64,000 nt of DNA from Moniliella sp. 'wahieum' (lineage: Eukaryota > Basidiomycota > Moniliellomycetes > Moniliellales > Moniliellaceae): positions 248,001 to 312,000 of the forward strand of contig RSEE01000047.1 in NCBI GenBank assembly GCA_003971905.1, written 5' to 3'. The translations under genes were made by a program, and so were the position numbers. Every line of letters begins with the position of its first letter. Positions within the stretch are counted from its first letter, which is position 1. The notes beneath the pieces were generated by a model. That model did not search any database, was not told the DNA's origin, and worked only from the letters and a program-made list of their open reading frames with translations. This document shows positions 11,336 to 23,425 of the stretch, in pieces.

Positions 11336-11519
11336 TATAACAGTCGGGACTAAACGAGGGAGACCAAGGTCCTCAGAGGCGGGGGGAAAGGCAAGATCGT
11401 CGGAGCAGGAAACAGAAGGCATAGTCTCGGGCAGAGAACAAAAGCAAAAGGAAAGGGAAAGAGCGAGAGACACAGGATGCAGAATTGGAAATTGGAGCGA
11501 GCTTAGTCATTCGGTGACA
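11336..11519. mobile_element. Solo LTR, copy 1
   Basis: A 184-base element, about 85-90% similar by eye to the one at 46093-46273, with a few small indels. It is flanked by a perfect 5-base target duplication CGCCC (11331-11335 and 11520-11524). Its ends are TA...CA, where the other copy has the canonical TG...CA, which suggests a point change in the first dinucleotide. No internal retrotransposon region (gag, protease, reverse transcriptase) adjoins it. Length, ends and 5-base duplication match a solo LTR left by recombination of a Ty1/copia or Ty3/gypsy type retrotransposon. The orientation of the parent element cannot be told. Confidence 0.8.
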
Positions 11520-11524
11520 CGCCC

Positions 11525-12396
11525 CTGGGGCGCACTACGTCAGCCTGCCAGGCAAGCCATCTATCTACGCCACAACACCTTAGGCCTTACACCTTACAAA
11601 GCTGATCCATATAGGACCCAGTGCTCCCGAGTTGCACTCTAGCAGTCCCTAGTCCCTCACTAGTCACAGCGCCAAGGTTTTAGAATGTTGTAGTGCACGG
11701 CCTGGGTCCCAAACCCGTCGGAAACTTGACGTGTGAACATGTGAAAACGCATGTGAATGTGGTGAATTATACAACAATCGGGCTAGGAATTTAGATGCGA
11801 GGACGATATAGTGGGAGGAATTTCAAGAGGTCTATAGTGCAGGCATATCATGTACAGAGCTGAGCTGAAGCTTCAGCTGAGTCTATTGGCCAAAGAAATG
11901 CCTACCAGAATCCCCCATCCTGCGTATGCTGTTAACCCGTGTCAACCCAATCACCGCCACAACGAAGGAAATATAAGTAACGGCAAAAAACAACCACAAT
12001 TCTCGAAAAAGCTTGAAAACCAAGCATTTGAACCGCATCATACCATAGTTGAAAGAGCTCAAGGAGGGGACAAAGAAACGCTGCGTGTAATAACCCAACC
12101 TGCTCATCCGGCGTGTGTTGCTTGTTGGCGTCAAAACCGTTTTAGGAAACCAGATGAACAGCCAGCAGATCAGGACTCTCTGAGCTCGTGTGGATACGAG
12201 TGTGAGTTGTGGTATTATGGACATCCGAGCGATGAACCATCTCCGTTAATTCTTTCCAGTGACCACACATATCGCTCGCCGTCTTGGTGGGATATAGTAT
12301 CCTCGCGTCTCATCATAACCAAAGATGGTATTCTCCGGCATAGAGTATTCACTTATTTGTTCTCCCCTTTCTCTCAGCTCTCCTTTTTGTTAGCGG
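11525..12396. other. Region with no recognised gene
   Basis: A 184-codon open frame (11850-12404, plus) and a 113-codon frame opposite it (11883-12224) occur. Neither has a recognisable domain, and the plus frame has odd composition, so neither is called as a gene. Confidence 0.4.
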
Positions 12397-12532
12397 ATGT
12401 GTGATACTCTATCTCGAGTCATCGATTGTATCGGTCACGCCACTGGTAAGCGGAAGCCATCTCGACTTTCCGCCCATGCGCGTGCGCAGCATTTGCTGCG
12501 CGCGCGCCTCCTTCCCCTCTTTCCTCTTCTCC

Positions 12533-12751
12533 CTGTTGCATTGAAGATTGGACTAGCGTCAGGAGCTTACACGAAGCTATCTCTGACTGTTCCCATCTCT
12601 TTTGTGCACAGGTGAGCATCCTGTTCTTTCTCTGCCTGTTCTCCTCCTTCTGGCGTTTGGCCTTCTTCTCTGCTGTTGCATTGAAGATTGGACTAGCGTC
12701 AGGAGCTTACACGAAGCTATCTCTGACTGTTCCCATCTCTTTTGTGCACAG
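12533..12751. repeat. Perfect 79-bp direct duplication (period 140)
   Basis: Bases 12533-12611 and 12673-12751 are identical over 79 positions. Each copy ends in a pyrimidine tract and TTTTGTGCACAG, which looks like a 3' splice site. Copy 1 is followed at once by GTGAGC, a good 5' splice site, so 12612-12751 reads as a complete 140-base GT-AG intron. A further donor (GTAAGC) stands at 12446. Whether any transcript uses these sites is unknown. Confidence 0.85.
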
Positions 12752-12777
12752 TTTACTCTGTTGCACTAGTCCTTGGT

Positions 12778-12990
12778 CCATTGGAAGCTCGTAGCTATCC
12801 CGGTCCAACGGACGAGAGTTCTGAGTTCTTGGCCCATTGGAAGCTCGTAGCTATCCCGGTCCAACGAACGACAAGCTCTCAGTTCTTGGCCCATTGGAAG
12901 CTCGTAGCTATCCCGGGTCCAACGAACGACAATCTCTCAGTCCTTAACCCATTGGAAGCTCGTAGCTATCCCGGCGTTAACGGACGAAAG
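12778..12990. repeat. Minisatellite, four copies of 56-58 bp
   Basis: Four tandem copies begin at 12778, 12834, 12891 and 12949, each opening with CCATTGGAAGCTCGTAGCTA. The spacing grows by one base each time (56, 57, 58). The changing period shifts the reading frame between copies, so the repeat is not conserved as protein even though one open frame (to 13011) crosses all four. Confidence 0.85.
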
Positions 12991-13011
12991 CTTCCGAGCG
13001 TTCTCCGGTGA

Positions 13012-16000
13012 CCGACTCCTCGTCCTCACCCATCGATCGCTCCGCACGTACCCCCGTGCCTTGCCCAATTCTTACACTTTTCTCTTTGCGCTCCTCAACT
13101 GATTCAGAATCCCGTCTCACCTTTTTTCGGGTCATGCATCATTAATGTTTAACACCATTGATGACTCGCTCACACACATACGCGCCTTTACGCTGCCCTC
13201 ATTGGCCTGCTCATATACTATCCTGTATCACACTTCTATATAGCCACCCTCCCGCGAAGAGGGTCTTCGATGTTTGGTATTGAAGTACTTAAATTACAAG
13301 CTCTACGAAGCTTTAAGCTTGAAAGCGGGCCAACCCCTGTGTGATGACTATGACTGGGTAACATGGTAACATGGACAATAGTTAATCGACCGTCACCGTC
13401 ACCAGCGTCACTCCCCCTCAGGCCTCATTCTCGAGCCGCGATACGGTCTGAGATCTGTGAGTCTAAAAAGTACTAAGTACTGAGAGAACTGTTGCCACGT
13501 GTGTCAGTTTGAGTTGAATAATGAGACTGAAGAAGAGTATACTGTGAGCGCGTATGACTGAGTGCTGCTGAGTTCAGCATTCAATATTCACGGTATATCG
13601 CGATCAGCTCGATCATCTCGATCAATATGATCAATCGATTATCAAACACAGCATGTTATATTGCCTTTATACACACCACTGCACTTCTTCTATTGCTGAT
13701 GCATCAGTACATGGTGGTAATAATATATTAGTGACGCTGGAAAACAAGATGTTCCGACGGTGTGATTAGACCCCCTGACCGACTTGAGGCCGAGGCCATC
13801 CTGACCCATGTGTGCCTGACCCTTCTAGCTATCGATTCCAGGCCTGGTATGTCCGAGGAATCGTCAGATAGCGAGCACTATCGATTGCTCGCTCCGAGTG
13901 ATTGGCCGGCGATCGCAATGTGCAGAAAGAGGGAGAGAGTCTGAAAGCATCTCTATTAAGACACTACGCTCCCGGCTCCCGCCTCAGTGGAGGGGAGAGT
14001 CGAACCCTAAAGGAACGCCTGCTCTTGTGCTGCCAGAGCTTGAGTTCTGCTACGCCACCTCATTGACCATTTCCGATCATTAATATATGTTCAACGAGCG
14101 AGAGAGGGCCGCACAAGGGAACAGTCGGACGGTGATCGACACCGGCCTGTGCATGCAACTGTTGTCCGCAGCGCCAAAATCTGCCTGCTGCCAGATGCTG
14201 TCGGAGCTCGCGTTGCAAGAGAAGAAAAGTCAACGCTTGAGAATGAGTAGAAGCCCCCTCCTCACCCAGCATCACCTGTGCGGAAATGATCTACCGAGAC
14301 TCATAGCGCCAAGGGCATTATCAGTCGGGCGTTCGAAACCCAATATGATGTGTATTGTCCATTGGTGGTTGCTAATATAATGGGTTGTGGAGCCCATCGT
14401 GCTGATGGTCGAGTGTATATAGCATCGGTATCCAGAGAGGCCAACCCAAAGCTGGGAAAATTCAACATATTACTAGTATAGATTTCACCAACGCTTTCAA
14501 CACTGTGTGTGCGCCATCGCACTCTCTCGCCAATTGAACGCGCTCCACCGCTATACATGGCCCACACTTTTTCTTCATCGGAGGGCCAGTGAATCTATGG
14601 TACCTCTACCCAGCTTGTTGCTTCAGATAGAAACCCCAAAGGAGTCATCATGTGTGCGCGAATGTGTTGAACGGGAGGGGGGGGGGATCCAGAGGGGTTC
14701 GTTGTCTTTTAGGTACTTTAATTTGTGAGGACATAATGTTTGTCGCCTCTGTCGTCGCTTCAGGAGAAGGTGACGGAGAACTGTGAGGCAGAACATGCCT
14801 AAATGATGGCATTACCCTCCAGAAACACCTCAGTTATTGTGGCAATACTGTCCTCACCAACTTTTTGTCTCCTAATTTCCTCACCATATGCAGTGAGGGG
14901 GCGAGATGGACGATGTGTTGGCCACAATGTTGACGCTTTCCCATTTTTGAAGTTTCGACGGATTTGAGAGGGACGAGAATCCCAAGGGACATAGCAGGAG
15001 AGACTATCACTATTACATGTTCATGATCCTGACCCTTGGGAGGGAGGATGTGACTTCCCACTCCACTAGGACATTGAGCCCCTCTGCTGGGCATGCTGCG
15101 GGGCATGGTGTTTCGACTGTTGGAGCAACAAATCGGAAAGAACTTCAGAAGTACCAGGGACCCACTCAAGTGCCATTTTCGTTCTTCCCCTTGGTAAAGA
15201 CGACGCTTGGGATCTACAACACTCAGACAGTCAACAAGATGTTTCGCCACTGTGCACATGGTGTGGTTCATCCCTCACACACATGATGTCTACTACGCTC
15301 ATTCATGTGCAACACTCGCGCTACAATTGTGCTTTGGAAGCGAATGTCGGGGGTAGAGAGTGTCGAACTACTGGGGAGTCAACTGGTCCTTGGATTGTAT
15401 GGGCTGGTGCAACTTTACCACCGTCCATTGACCACAGCTTCTAATGACCAGATATGTTGGTCTTGCAGTTTCCTCTTCTGGGGCGAGGGTATTCACTGCC
15501 TTCTCTCGAAGTGCCGTTTCCTTCGGCGATGGGGGTCTCGATTGCCGTGCAACATTTTACAGTATCCAGCCAGTTTCCTTGCTGCAGATTCTGCTGTACG
15601 CCACCGTGTTGAGTTGTTACCGTGACAGAGGACTCGTCCCATATAATACCGTTTGATGCCGTATATATATAACTGCCTGTGCGTCTTCACCCGCGCCTCA
15701 TCCTTCTGTTGTGTGACGAAGACACTCTCCGCGGTATGCGCGATCCTAACAATCGCATCTTTATAGGATGTCGCTTGCCTGGGCTCCTTGAATGGCCTGG
15801 GCCACTCCGGGGCACTCGTTGGGGTTTATGAGCCTCAGAGAGGTGTTCGATGTCGATGAGGTCGATAGGTCGTGAGGCTGAGGGACCCAATGCGTGATAC
15901 ATGGAAGTGACGTGTGACGCCGGCAGTGGTGCCGGCAGTGGGGTCGTGTGGCAAAGGGGCAACACTTGGCTGGCGCAGTGCGGCGTACAGGCCCACGCGC

Positions 16001-16296
16001 TGTTGGCGCGCGTGCCACGCGTTTACCACGTTTAATTACCCTGTTGCCGAAGCTGAACTCCTGTCTTTGGGCTTCGCCCGTTTTATGTGGCCTGCCCCAG
16101 TGCTCGCCGCCCCCCCCTCAGCCCCCAGCTCCCAGCCCCACCTTCTTCCGCCTGTCTGCCGCACCTGTTCTTTGCTGCTTGCTACACATTCATCGACCGC
16201 CACACCGCCTCGCTTTGTCTACTGTCTCCCGTCCACATCCACACCGAGCGCAACATCTCTCTCTCCCCATCGTCGGCTTTCGCCTCAACAACAGAC
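13012..16296. other. Gene-poor region, no supportable gene
   Basis: AT-richer than its surroundings in parts. It contains TGATCA/ATCGAT words near 13600-13640, scattered AAGCTT words near 13310 and several short open frames. A 145-codon minus frame (14834-15271) has no recognisable motif. A pyrimidine-rich leader-like stretch at about 16140-16296 precedes the next putative gene. Confidence 0.4.
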
Positions 16297-17044
16297 AATG
16301 CCTTCCAACATGCTCACCCCTCCGCCATGGGGTACCAGAACCCCTATCTGTCGCGACACTCCCCGCCCGTCTCGCCCAAGTCATTGGGCTACCCATGCAC
16401 CTGTTGACGACGGTAACAACGCTTCTTCCCTACTAGCTTCCCCTTGCGCCTCGTTGGCCCCTCCTCACCCCGAGCCAATGCCGCCTTATCACCAACTGCA
16501 TCCTTGCCCTTCTCCACGTCCAAGTTCGAGTGCTGCATCCTCAACGCTAGCTGCCCTATTGGGGTTCGATACTTCGTCTTTCTCATGTACACCCACCTCC
16601 CTGACTGACAACACCATGTTGAAGGGAACCTCCCTACCGTCGCTTGCGTCATTTCTCTTCTCCGGAACCAATCCCTGGTGGCACCGCACCTTCGACCTGT
16701 TCACATGGGGAGGATGAACTTGAACAGCTGATTTTCCAGTTTGAGGCGCAATGTATGCCCCATCAAGGCATCTATCTTCCGCGCTACTATCCCACGCGAC
16801 CGCCTCCCCCTGGCTCTCCGTCGAACTACCATCCCAAAAGTCGTCTGGTCCAACACTATACTGTGGGACCACCCCACTATCTTCCCCTCCCGATGAACCC
16901 TTACCCAAGCTACCTTACGCTCAGGAGGAGCAGATGGGCCCTCCATCATGCTCCCCTGGTGAAGGGGACTACATTCTCCACTGGCGGCTTCAAGTCCATC
17001 ATGCCCATCTTGTTGATCCGCCCCATCGGCCATACTGGGCTTGA
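16297..17044 (+). CDS. Putative low-complexity protein, unrecognised
   Basis: An ATG at 16297 lies in a CAACAACAGACAATGCC context after a CT-rich leader, which looks like a fungal translation start. Frame 2 is open from there to 16717 and again from 16751 to 17044, giving a Pro/Ser/His-rich product without recognisable domains. Two stops between the blocks would have to be a small intron or sequence errors. Other frames in the first 120 bases also look protein-like. No neighbour helps to assign a function, and it could be non-coding. Confidence 0.3.
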
Positions 17045-17198
17045 CTATCTTCTACACACCATGCTGCACTCTCTCTATCATCATTTTGTCTTGAGCTTCT
17101 ATATAGCATACTCCATCACCTGTCTAGATTTTCTATTGGGATGGCTATATCCCCCAACGTTGGGTATCGACTCGAGTTTTCCACATAACTTCTTATAA

Positions 17199-20100
17199 AC
17201 AGACTACTTTTTTCGACTCCTGATGTATTTTCTAGTCTTATTTTCGTAATGGTGTTTAAACTCTGATCGACCCCCCCGCCCGACCTTCTTTGACGTATCC
17301 GCTATACACAAGCACTCACATGGACCAAAACGTCCAAATATGCAGACAAAAGGGCTAGTGGTACCACATTATACACAACAGGAACAATGACCCTTGGAGA
17401 TGAAGTGACAGTGTGGCTTTGGACACGCAGGGAAGAAAACACCCACATCCTACTATACGACATAGCTAATCGAAATTTCTTGTGCACAATCTTGTGGGCC
17501 TTGCCCACCTTGAATTTTGTACGTATAGTCCTCACATATCCGTAACCTTGTTACCAGCGTTTTCGATTAGCTATGTACTGTTACCCATTAGTAGAGAGTC
17601 TGGGGGGCTCTTTCCCATCATATGCCTGGTAATTCAACTGTGACGACGTCAAAGAAGAAGGGATACGATTCCATGCAATCCACATCGAAAGATTCCCCAC
17701 AAAGACGTAACCACCATATATGGGCAGAGGTAAATACGCTGAGAGTATGTTTGGAAAGTGTTTTGGAATTTCTTCGTTCGTCAAGGTATTCTGCACTATC
17801 ATTATGTCTCGGGCGGGGGCAGTCAGGCTATTAGTAGGCTTTTGCCCGAAGAGTGTATAGGCCGTCGCCGCGGTACAATCCCTTTTTCAGGTACGAATAT
17901 TAATGGTCGAGATTCACGGTATTTCGTACTTAGACTTGTTGACGGATGTTAGCGGGGATTGGGACAAGAAATAAAGGCCTGTCGGCGCAAAGCAGAAGAG
18001 GTTACTTTTGAGGTGTGTGATGAGGCTGCGTAGGCACCGGTCTGGGGGAAGTATAGTGTCTGAAGCGGTCGTACTCGGGGACGGCGAAAGAGGCAGCGCG
18101 GGGATTAACACTCTGTTCCCCACAGTTGTCATGGACAGAGAAGCGGGAACTGGAAAGCTTCCCAGATGGGACCTAGAAAAGCCAGAAAACCCAGTGAAGG
18201 GCAATCTCAAGCTGCATATGGCAAGAAAACTGAAAGGCAAGACGAACAAGCGTAAGGGCCGTGATGAGGAGGTAACTTTGAGGAGATTTGCCAGTGCACC
18301 GTATGGATAGACAAAGATGGAGACACCAATACATTGGAGAAGACAGGAGTGAAGACGCCGATGTTGGGTCGTGGGGGAAAACCACGAAACATTGCTTACA
18401 TACAGGGATTAAAAGAGATGAGGGAAACAACGCGGTAGTAATAGACTCTCGAGAGAACAGGGGTAGACCAAAGGAACTGGGGAGCAGCCTCACAAGGGAG
18501 ACCGTTCCCGCGTGGGGAACAAAAAGGAAACAACGGGGGGTTTGCACGGCTCTCTATGCTGAGGACGAAACATATGGGTAACAAAACATCAGGTAATAAG
18601 AACAGAACATAACAAGCAGATAGGGGGGGGCTGCCGCCCCAAAAGGAAGGATACGTGGATTAATATGGCCGCTCGGGCCACCACCAGACAAGGCGCGACC
18701 GCTTTACGAAAAAGGGATTTGGTTGGCGTTAGGAAGAGGGGGCGTGTTAAAAGACTGTGGACAAAACATCACAGGCTTTAGATCTTTTGGATCGGATCGA
18801 GTCCCCGCGTAGGCCCGTAACGACACTCTTCTGCCCCCGTGTCTCCCTCTCTCTCCCCTGCACAAAACACACAGCCATACATACACCACTATATAGCCTT
18901 TCAGGTACTATGGTGAAATGACGTCTTTCGGCGACGCGGCGCGCAAAGTCTCACAGTACATTCATATATGCATTTTTCTAGGCGACGTATTTGAAGCGAC
19001 TGATATGGTGTACCGATGGAAGTGTGGGTGGGGCCCCAGCTGGAACTGGTCCGATCGTCCCTAGTGTGGGAAGATGGCTCATGTGCTCATGGGGCGGGGT
19101 TAATGGAACACCCTATACAACCCAATGTCCACGGCGGTCGCAACTTGAGCTTGACCGTTCACCGTATTCTTCAGCGTACATTACTGTTGACGTCAATCTA
19201 ATTGTGGCAGCATGTGGCAAGCGACACGTAGCGGCGAAGCGTGTCGCGTTCACTGAGCGCTGAGTCCCCGCAGTCCTGGATGTCACATGTCATCGCTCAG
19301 GCGCTCAGGCTGAGCTCGCTGAGCCTTGAGCTGAGCCTCATTCTCAGGTCAAGCGGCCAGGTGAGCGAGGTGAGCGGTGCCGGTAGCGCTCAGACTGAGC
19401 GCTAGGCCGCTCAAGCTGAGCGGCGATGTGGTCGCGTCATCCGCGTCATCGATCATCTGTGACGCTTTCCAGCCCCGCCGGCAGTCGCACGGCACGCAGG
19501 CACGAGCGAGCAAGCGGCCTGGTTACATACTGCCCCGCGGACGAAACATGACTCAGCCGCGGCCGCCACAGCCGCAAAAGATCTCGCTTTCGCCCATGAT
19601 TAAATGATTCTGATGAATGATTAATGACCCCTCCCCCACAGCCATCTCTGGGCAATGATGTCACTGGGAAGACAAGATCAAGCCTCAACCAACCGGCTTC
19701 AACCCCTCAACGATGATCAACAACCCCAACACGACGGAGAGAGGACACCTGGGGCGCGGTTACAATGCGCAGTAGCTTCTCTCGCTCTCAGAAAGAACTG
19801 CTACATCCTGCCGGTGGGACCGCCGTACGGATAATGCCGATGGTGATGACGGTGAAGGGTGCTGTCCTCAAGCTACAAGGCCCTTGCCCTCCTCTCTCTC
19901 CGGGGCCTGACTAATGTCTTTTTCACTATAGCCACTGTCTTGAAGAGCGCTGCGCATGCACCTCCCCCACCCTCATCGATCATCCTCCTTGATCGCGCGT
20001 CTGTGCTAACGCTAAACGCGCTGAGCGCCTGGGCGCAGACCCCGCCCCAAGCACCACTTTATTTGTGGCGGCAGGGACGCCCTGTGGTGGAGTGCCACCT

Positions 20101-20291
20101 CGCGCTCATTGCTGGCCAACAGGGAATGCCAACTCGCTTCTGTGTGGACCACATCGCACTAGGCTGTCGCCGTCTGTTGGACAAATGTCGAAGTGCACAG
20201 TGCCCTCGTGCACGCTCGTGCTGTCCAAAGGGTTAGACATCCCCCGACCGCGCTCGTTCCTGTTCCTCCATGTAAGGCACCCAAGGTGGCA
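17199..20291. other. Gene-poor region, no supportable gene
   Basis: Only short open frames without motifs. It includes GAGCGCTCAGGCTGAGC-type words (19287-19430). The right end is the upstream region of the MFS transporter. Confidence 0.45.
19287..19430. repeat. GCTCAGGCTGAGC word array
   Basis: Repeated CTCAGGC, GCTGAGC and GAGCGC words, mutually near-palindromic. Close relatives lie at about 41030-41215 and 57145-57260. Confidence 0.55.
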
Positions 20292-20298
20292 TATATAA
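20292..20298 (+). promoter_or_regulatory. TATA box of the MFS transporter
   Basis: TATATAA, 59 bases upstream of the ATG at 20357, which itself sits in a strong GCCACCATGA context. Confidence 0.55.
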
Positions 20299-20356
20299 CC
20301 CCAAGCCCTGGAGGACGATCGCTCGTGTTTGCACCCCCCGTACCCAACCTGCCACC

Positions 20357-22647
20357 ATGACCTCGCAACCGCATACTAACGATGTGCAGGAGGACCCTAT
20401 TCGTCCAAACCCGAACACCGCCCCCACCACCTCCCCTCCGCCTACGTACTCCCCGCCGACGTCTCCGACCAACCATGGGCGCAGACGTAGCATCCCTGCG
20501 ACTGCCATCAGTTTCCTCTTCCGACCTGGAGACATGACAGACCAGACGGCTCCCCCACCCGAGGCACTGGACATGGGCCGTGTGGGTACGACGGGAACAG
20601 CAGCCACGGTTGCCACGGCCGCCAGCCAGCCAACTGAATTCCCCGAAGAGAAGCCTCCTGAGTGGCATGAAGATCCGACTCCCCCAGCGCCTGGGTCGGA
20701 CTCGGAAACTTCCCGCGAGAAGGCCGAAGCTCCAAACCAGGGTACTGTGGAGGACGCAGGACTGACGGCATTCCAGTACCCCGATGGACGGGTTAAGATT
20801 CACCACCCGGGGCTGGGCGAGCGGTTGCGGACCTATTATCCACACGAGATCAAGCGTATCGGGGGCAAAAACGATCTGCTCAAGTCGAATGCCGAAAAGG
20901 CAATTGAAGGAGAAGCCCAACTGAAGCCCGACGAGGATGGTAAGATCATTCTCAGTGAGCGAGCGGGCTACCTGGCGACGGGCTACTCCTTCCCTACCTG
21001 GAAAAAATGGATGGCTCTCTTCTACGGCTCTGATTCAAGTCTCGATGAATTACAACACGTCGTGTTACTCGAACGCCGTACCGGGAATCGTGAAGAAGTT
21101 TCACGTCAGCCCCCAGGCCGCGCGTGTTGGCCAAATGATTTACCTAGTCGCCTACAGCTTCGGTTGTGAGTTATGGGCGCCGTGGTCAGAGGTTTATGGC
21201 AGGAAACCCATCCTCCAGTTATCTTTGACACTTGTCAACAGTGCGTATGACCCCCCCCCTCTCCCACAGACTGCTGCGCTCTCTCTAAGAGTATGTATCG
21301 CTGACTTGTTTGGATTTCGGTAGGCTTCACTATTTTGGCAGCATTGGCGCCCAACTTTGGTTCAATTGTGTCTCGTTTCTTCTGTGGTCTCTTTACAGCC
21401 AATGGTGGTGTAACGCTCGCCGTAGTGGCCGACTTGTTTGAGCCAGACGAGCAGCAGTACGCTCTGGCGTTCATGGTGCTCTTTCGTGTTTTGGCGTTTC
21501 TGGTGGCGCGTTTATCGGTGGCTTTGTTGGCATGCCAGGCGTGCCCCTTGTGTGGAATTTCTGGGTTCAACTCTGCTTTAACGGTCTCGTTCAACTTCTC
21601 CATTTTTTCATCGTACCCGAAACGCGATCCACTATCCTTCTTGACCGTGAGGCCCGTCGCCGTCGCCGTGCCGGTGAGGCAAACATTTGGGGGCCTGACG
21701 AGGCAAAAGGGAGCCTCAACATCAAATCTCTGGCGACCCATTGGATCCGTCCGTTTGAGATGTTTGTCCGGGAGCCTATCGTCCTCTTCTGTTCTCTCCT
21801 TTCGGGCTTTAGCGACATGCTCATCTTTATTTTCCAAGAGAGTTTCAGCTTGGTCTTTGGTCAGTGGAAGTTTGGTGTGATCGAGGTGGGCCTCGCTTTC
21901 ATTCCCGTCCTTCTCGGCTACGTTATCGCTTGGGCAATCTATTTGCCGCGCTTTGCTTGGGAGCTTAAGCAACGCAAGCGCGACCGGCACGCGCTGATGC
22001 CCGAGGCCCGTCTGGTGTTGCTTCTCTTCCTATGCCCTTGGGAGACAATGGGACTGTTTGGTTTTGCCTGGACTTCGCTCGGCCCACGCCACTCCCACTG
22101 GATTGCTCCCATGATCTTCAGTGCGCTCATCTCGATGGCGAACTGGTCGATCTACTTTGCAACAGTATGTTTTTTTTTCTACCGTTCAATGTGGCTCCAC
22201 AGTTTCTGACGTCTTTGTTCCAGGTTGATTATATGATTGCAGCTTACGGTCCATACAGGTGCGTTCACGTTTCGTACATCCTTTGAGAGGTTGGATATCT
22301 GTTACTGACACCGAACTCTCCACAGTGCCAGCGCGTGCGGAGGAAATGCCCTTGCGCGCGATTTCCTCGCAGGCATTTCCGCCATGTTTGCTGTGCCCAT
22401 GTACGACAAGATGGGTTACGAGTGGGCGACAACCTTACTTGCTTTCGCTTCGGTCCTGATCATCTTCCCGATCTATATTCTTTACCTCAAGGGCCCCACA
22501 GTGCGGGAGAGATCGATCTTTGCCCAAACTCTGGCCGCTGGGCGAGAGCAGAACGACGGTAAGAACGTCGACTACGATGAGGATGTGGAAGCGGGCACGG
22601 TCTACACTCGCCGCAGGCGGATCACGCCGACGGTGTCGGTCGCGTAA
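20357..22647 (+). CDS. MFS transporter, DHA1 polyamine/multidrug type (Tpo1/Flu1-like)
   Basis: Proton-coupled exporter of the plasma or vacuolar membrane. The product of about 690 residues starts with a hydrophilic Pro/Thr-rich N-terminus of about 210 residues, as usual in this family. Transmembrane hallmarks follow: WKKWMAL, ARVGQMIYLVAYSFGCE, the loop APWSEVYGRKP (motif A type), VSRFFCGLFTANGGVTLAVV, then FIVPETR at the end of the first half. The second half has the family block WSIYFATVDYMIAAYGPYSA joined across introns, plus GGNALARDF and MYDKMGYEWATTLLAFA. Introns: 21241-21323, 22165-22223 and 22259-22325. Frameshifts are needed near 21020 and 21495. Substrate cannot be assigned; polyamines, drugs or weak acids are possible. 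Confidence 0.85.
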
Positions 22648-23425
22648 TTGCCTGTTTTCTCCTTTTACCTACCGCCCTTTTGGGCTTTTTGTTACGATGT
22701 CATAGCCACTCCTCTTGTTAGTTTGGCTCCCCCCCACCTCGGTTTGTATATCTATACTCTTCTAAACACGTCTACTGCACACATCGTATAAATCCCCTTC
22801 ATTCTCATCGATGGTATATAGTCTTTTCGCGAGTATCATCAGATATCGTATTACCTGTGTTGTAATGATGATGTGGGCCCCCGGACGATCATAATATTGC
22901 CTGACGGAGACCGAAAGTGAGCCAGGCCTCTAACTTGTCGGCCAAGAGGACTTGGCGTAGGTCTGAAGAGCGAGTTTCAAACCAAATAGTCGTCCCCTCT
23001 GCCTTATGCTGGTGGTATCCTCCCTCTGTACTGAGTCCTACTGGTAGCGAGGCCGTTGTGCATCATCGTATTCTCATCATTCTGAACCCTTTACACTCCC
23101 CACTGTACCGACATTCAGTCTTCCGACAATTGTCCCACAAATTTGTGCTTCTGCCACTGCTCCCTTTTTTCGTCGCGCGCTCTCCCTATAATAGCCAAGA
23201 TTGGAGAGGGGGTTGGGTCTTTATTCAACACGATGGAGGAAGAGTCCAGTGAAAAGTTTTTAATAGCGACGCCGTCAAGAAGTTTCATATTCGCAAAATA
23301 CTGGAGCTCCGACAGACACTCCGATACTGCTTGGGGGTATCGCAGGGGACTGCTTGGAAAAGTATTGGCTGCGTCAGACCATTTCAGCTGCTTGCCACCA
23401 TGTCCAGTTTGCTTGCCGGCGCCCA

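Noticed and set aside
11850-12404. 184-codon plus-strand open frame
   Set aside because: No domain, odd composition, no promoter-like signal and a competing frame on the other strand.
12742-13011. Minisatellite as a 19-residue protein repeat
   Set aside because: The copies are 56, 57 and 58 bases apart, so each is read in a different frame and the peptide is not repeated consistently.
13960-14070. tRNA-like string with GGGTTCGACTC on the minus strand
   Set aside because: The T-arm loop is the wrong size, no matching acceptor stem or A box could be placed, and no anticodon arm forms.
14300-14420. Second tRNA-like T arm (GGGTTTCGAACGCCC) on the minus strand
   Set aside because: The T arm folds, but no D arm or A box lies upstream and the anticodon stem is one base out of register.
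14834-15271. 145-codon minus-strand frame as a possible transposon remnant
   Set aside because: No transposase or reverse-transcriptase motif, no terminal repeats and no second copy in the window.
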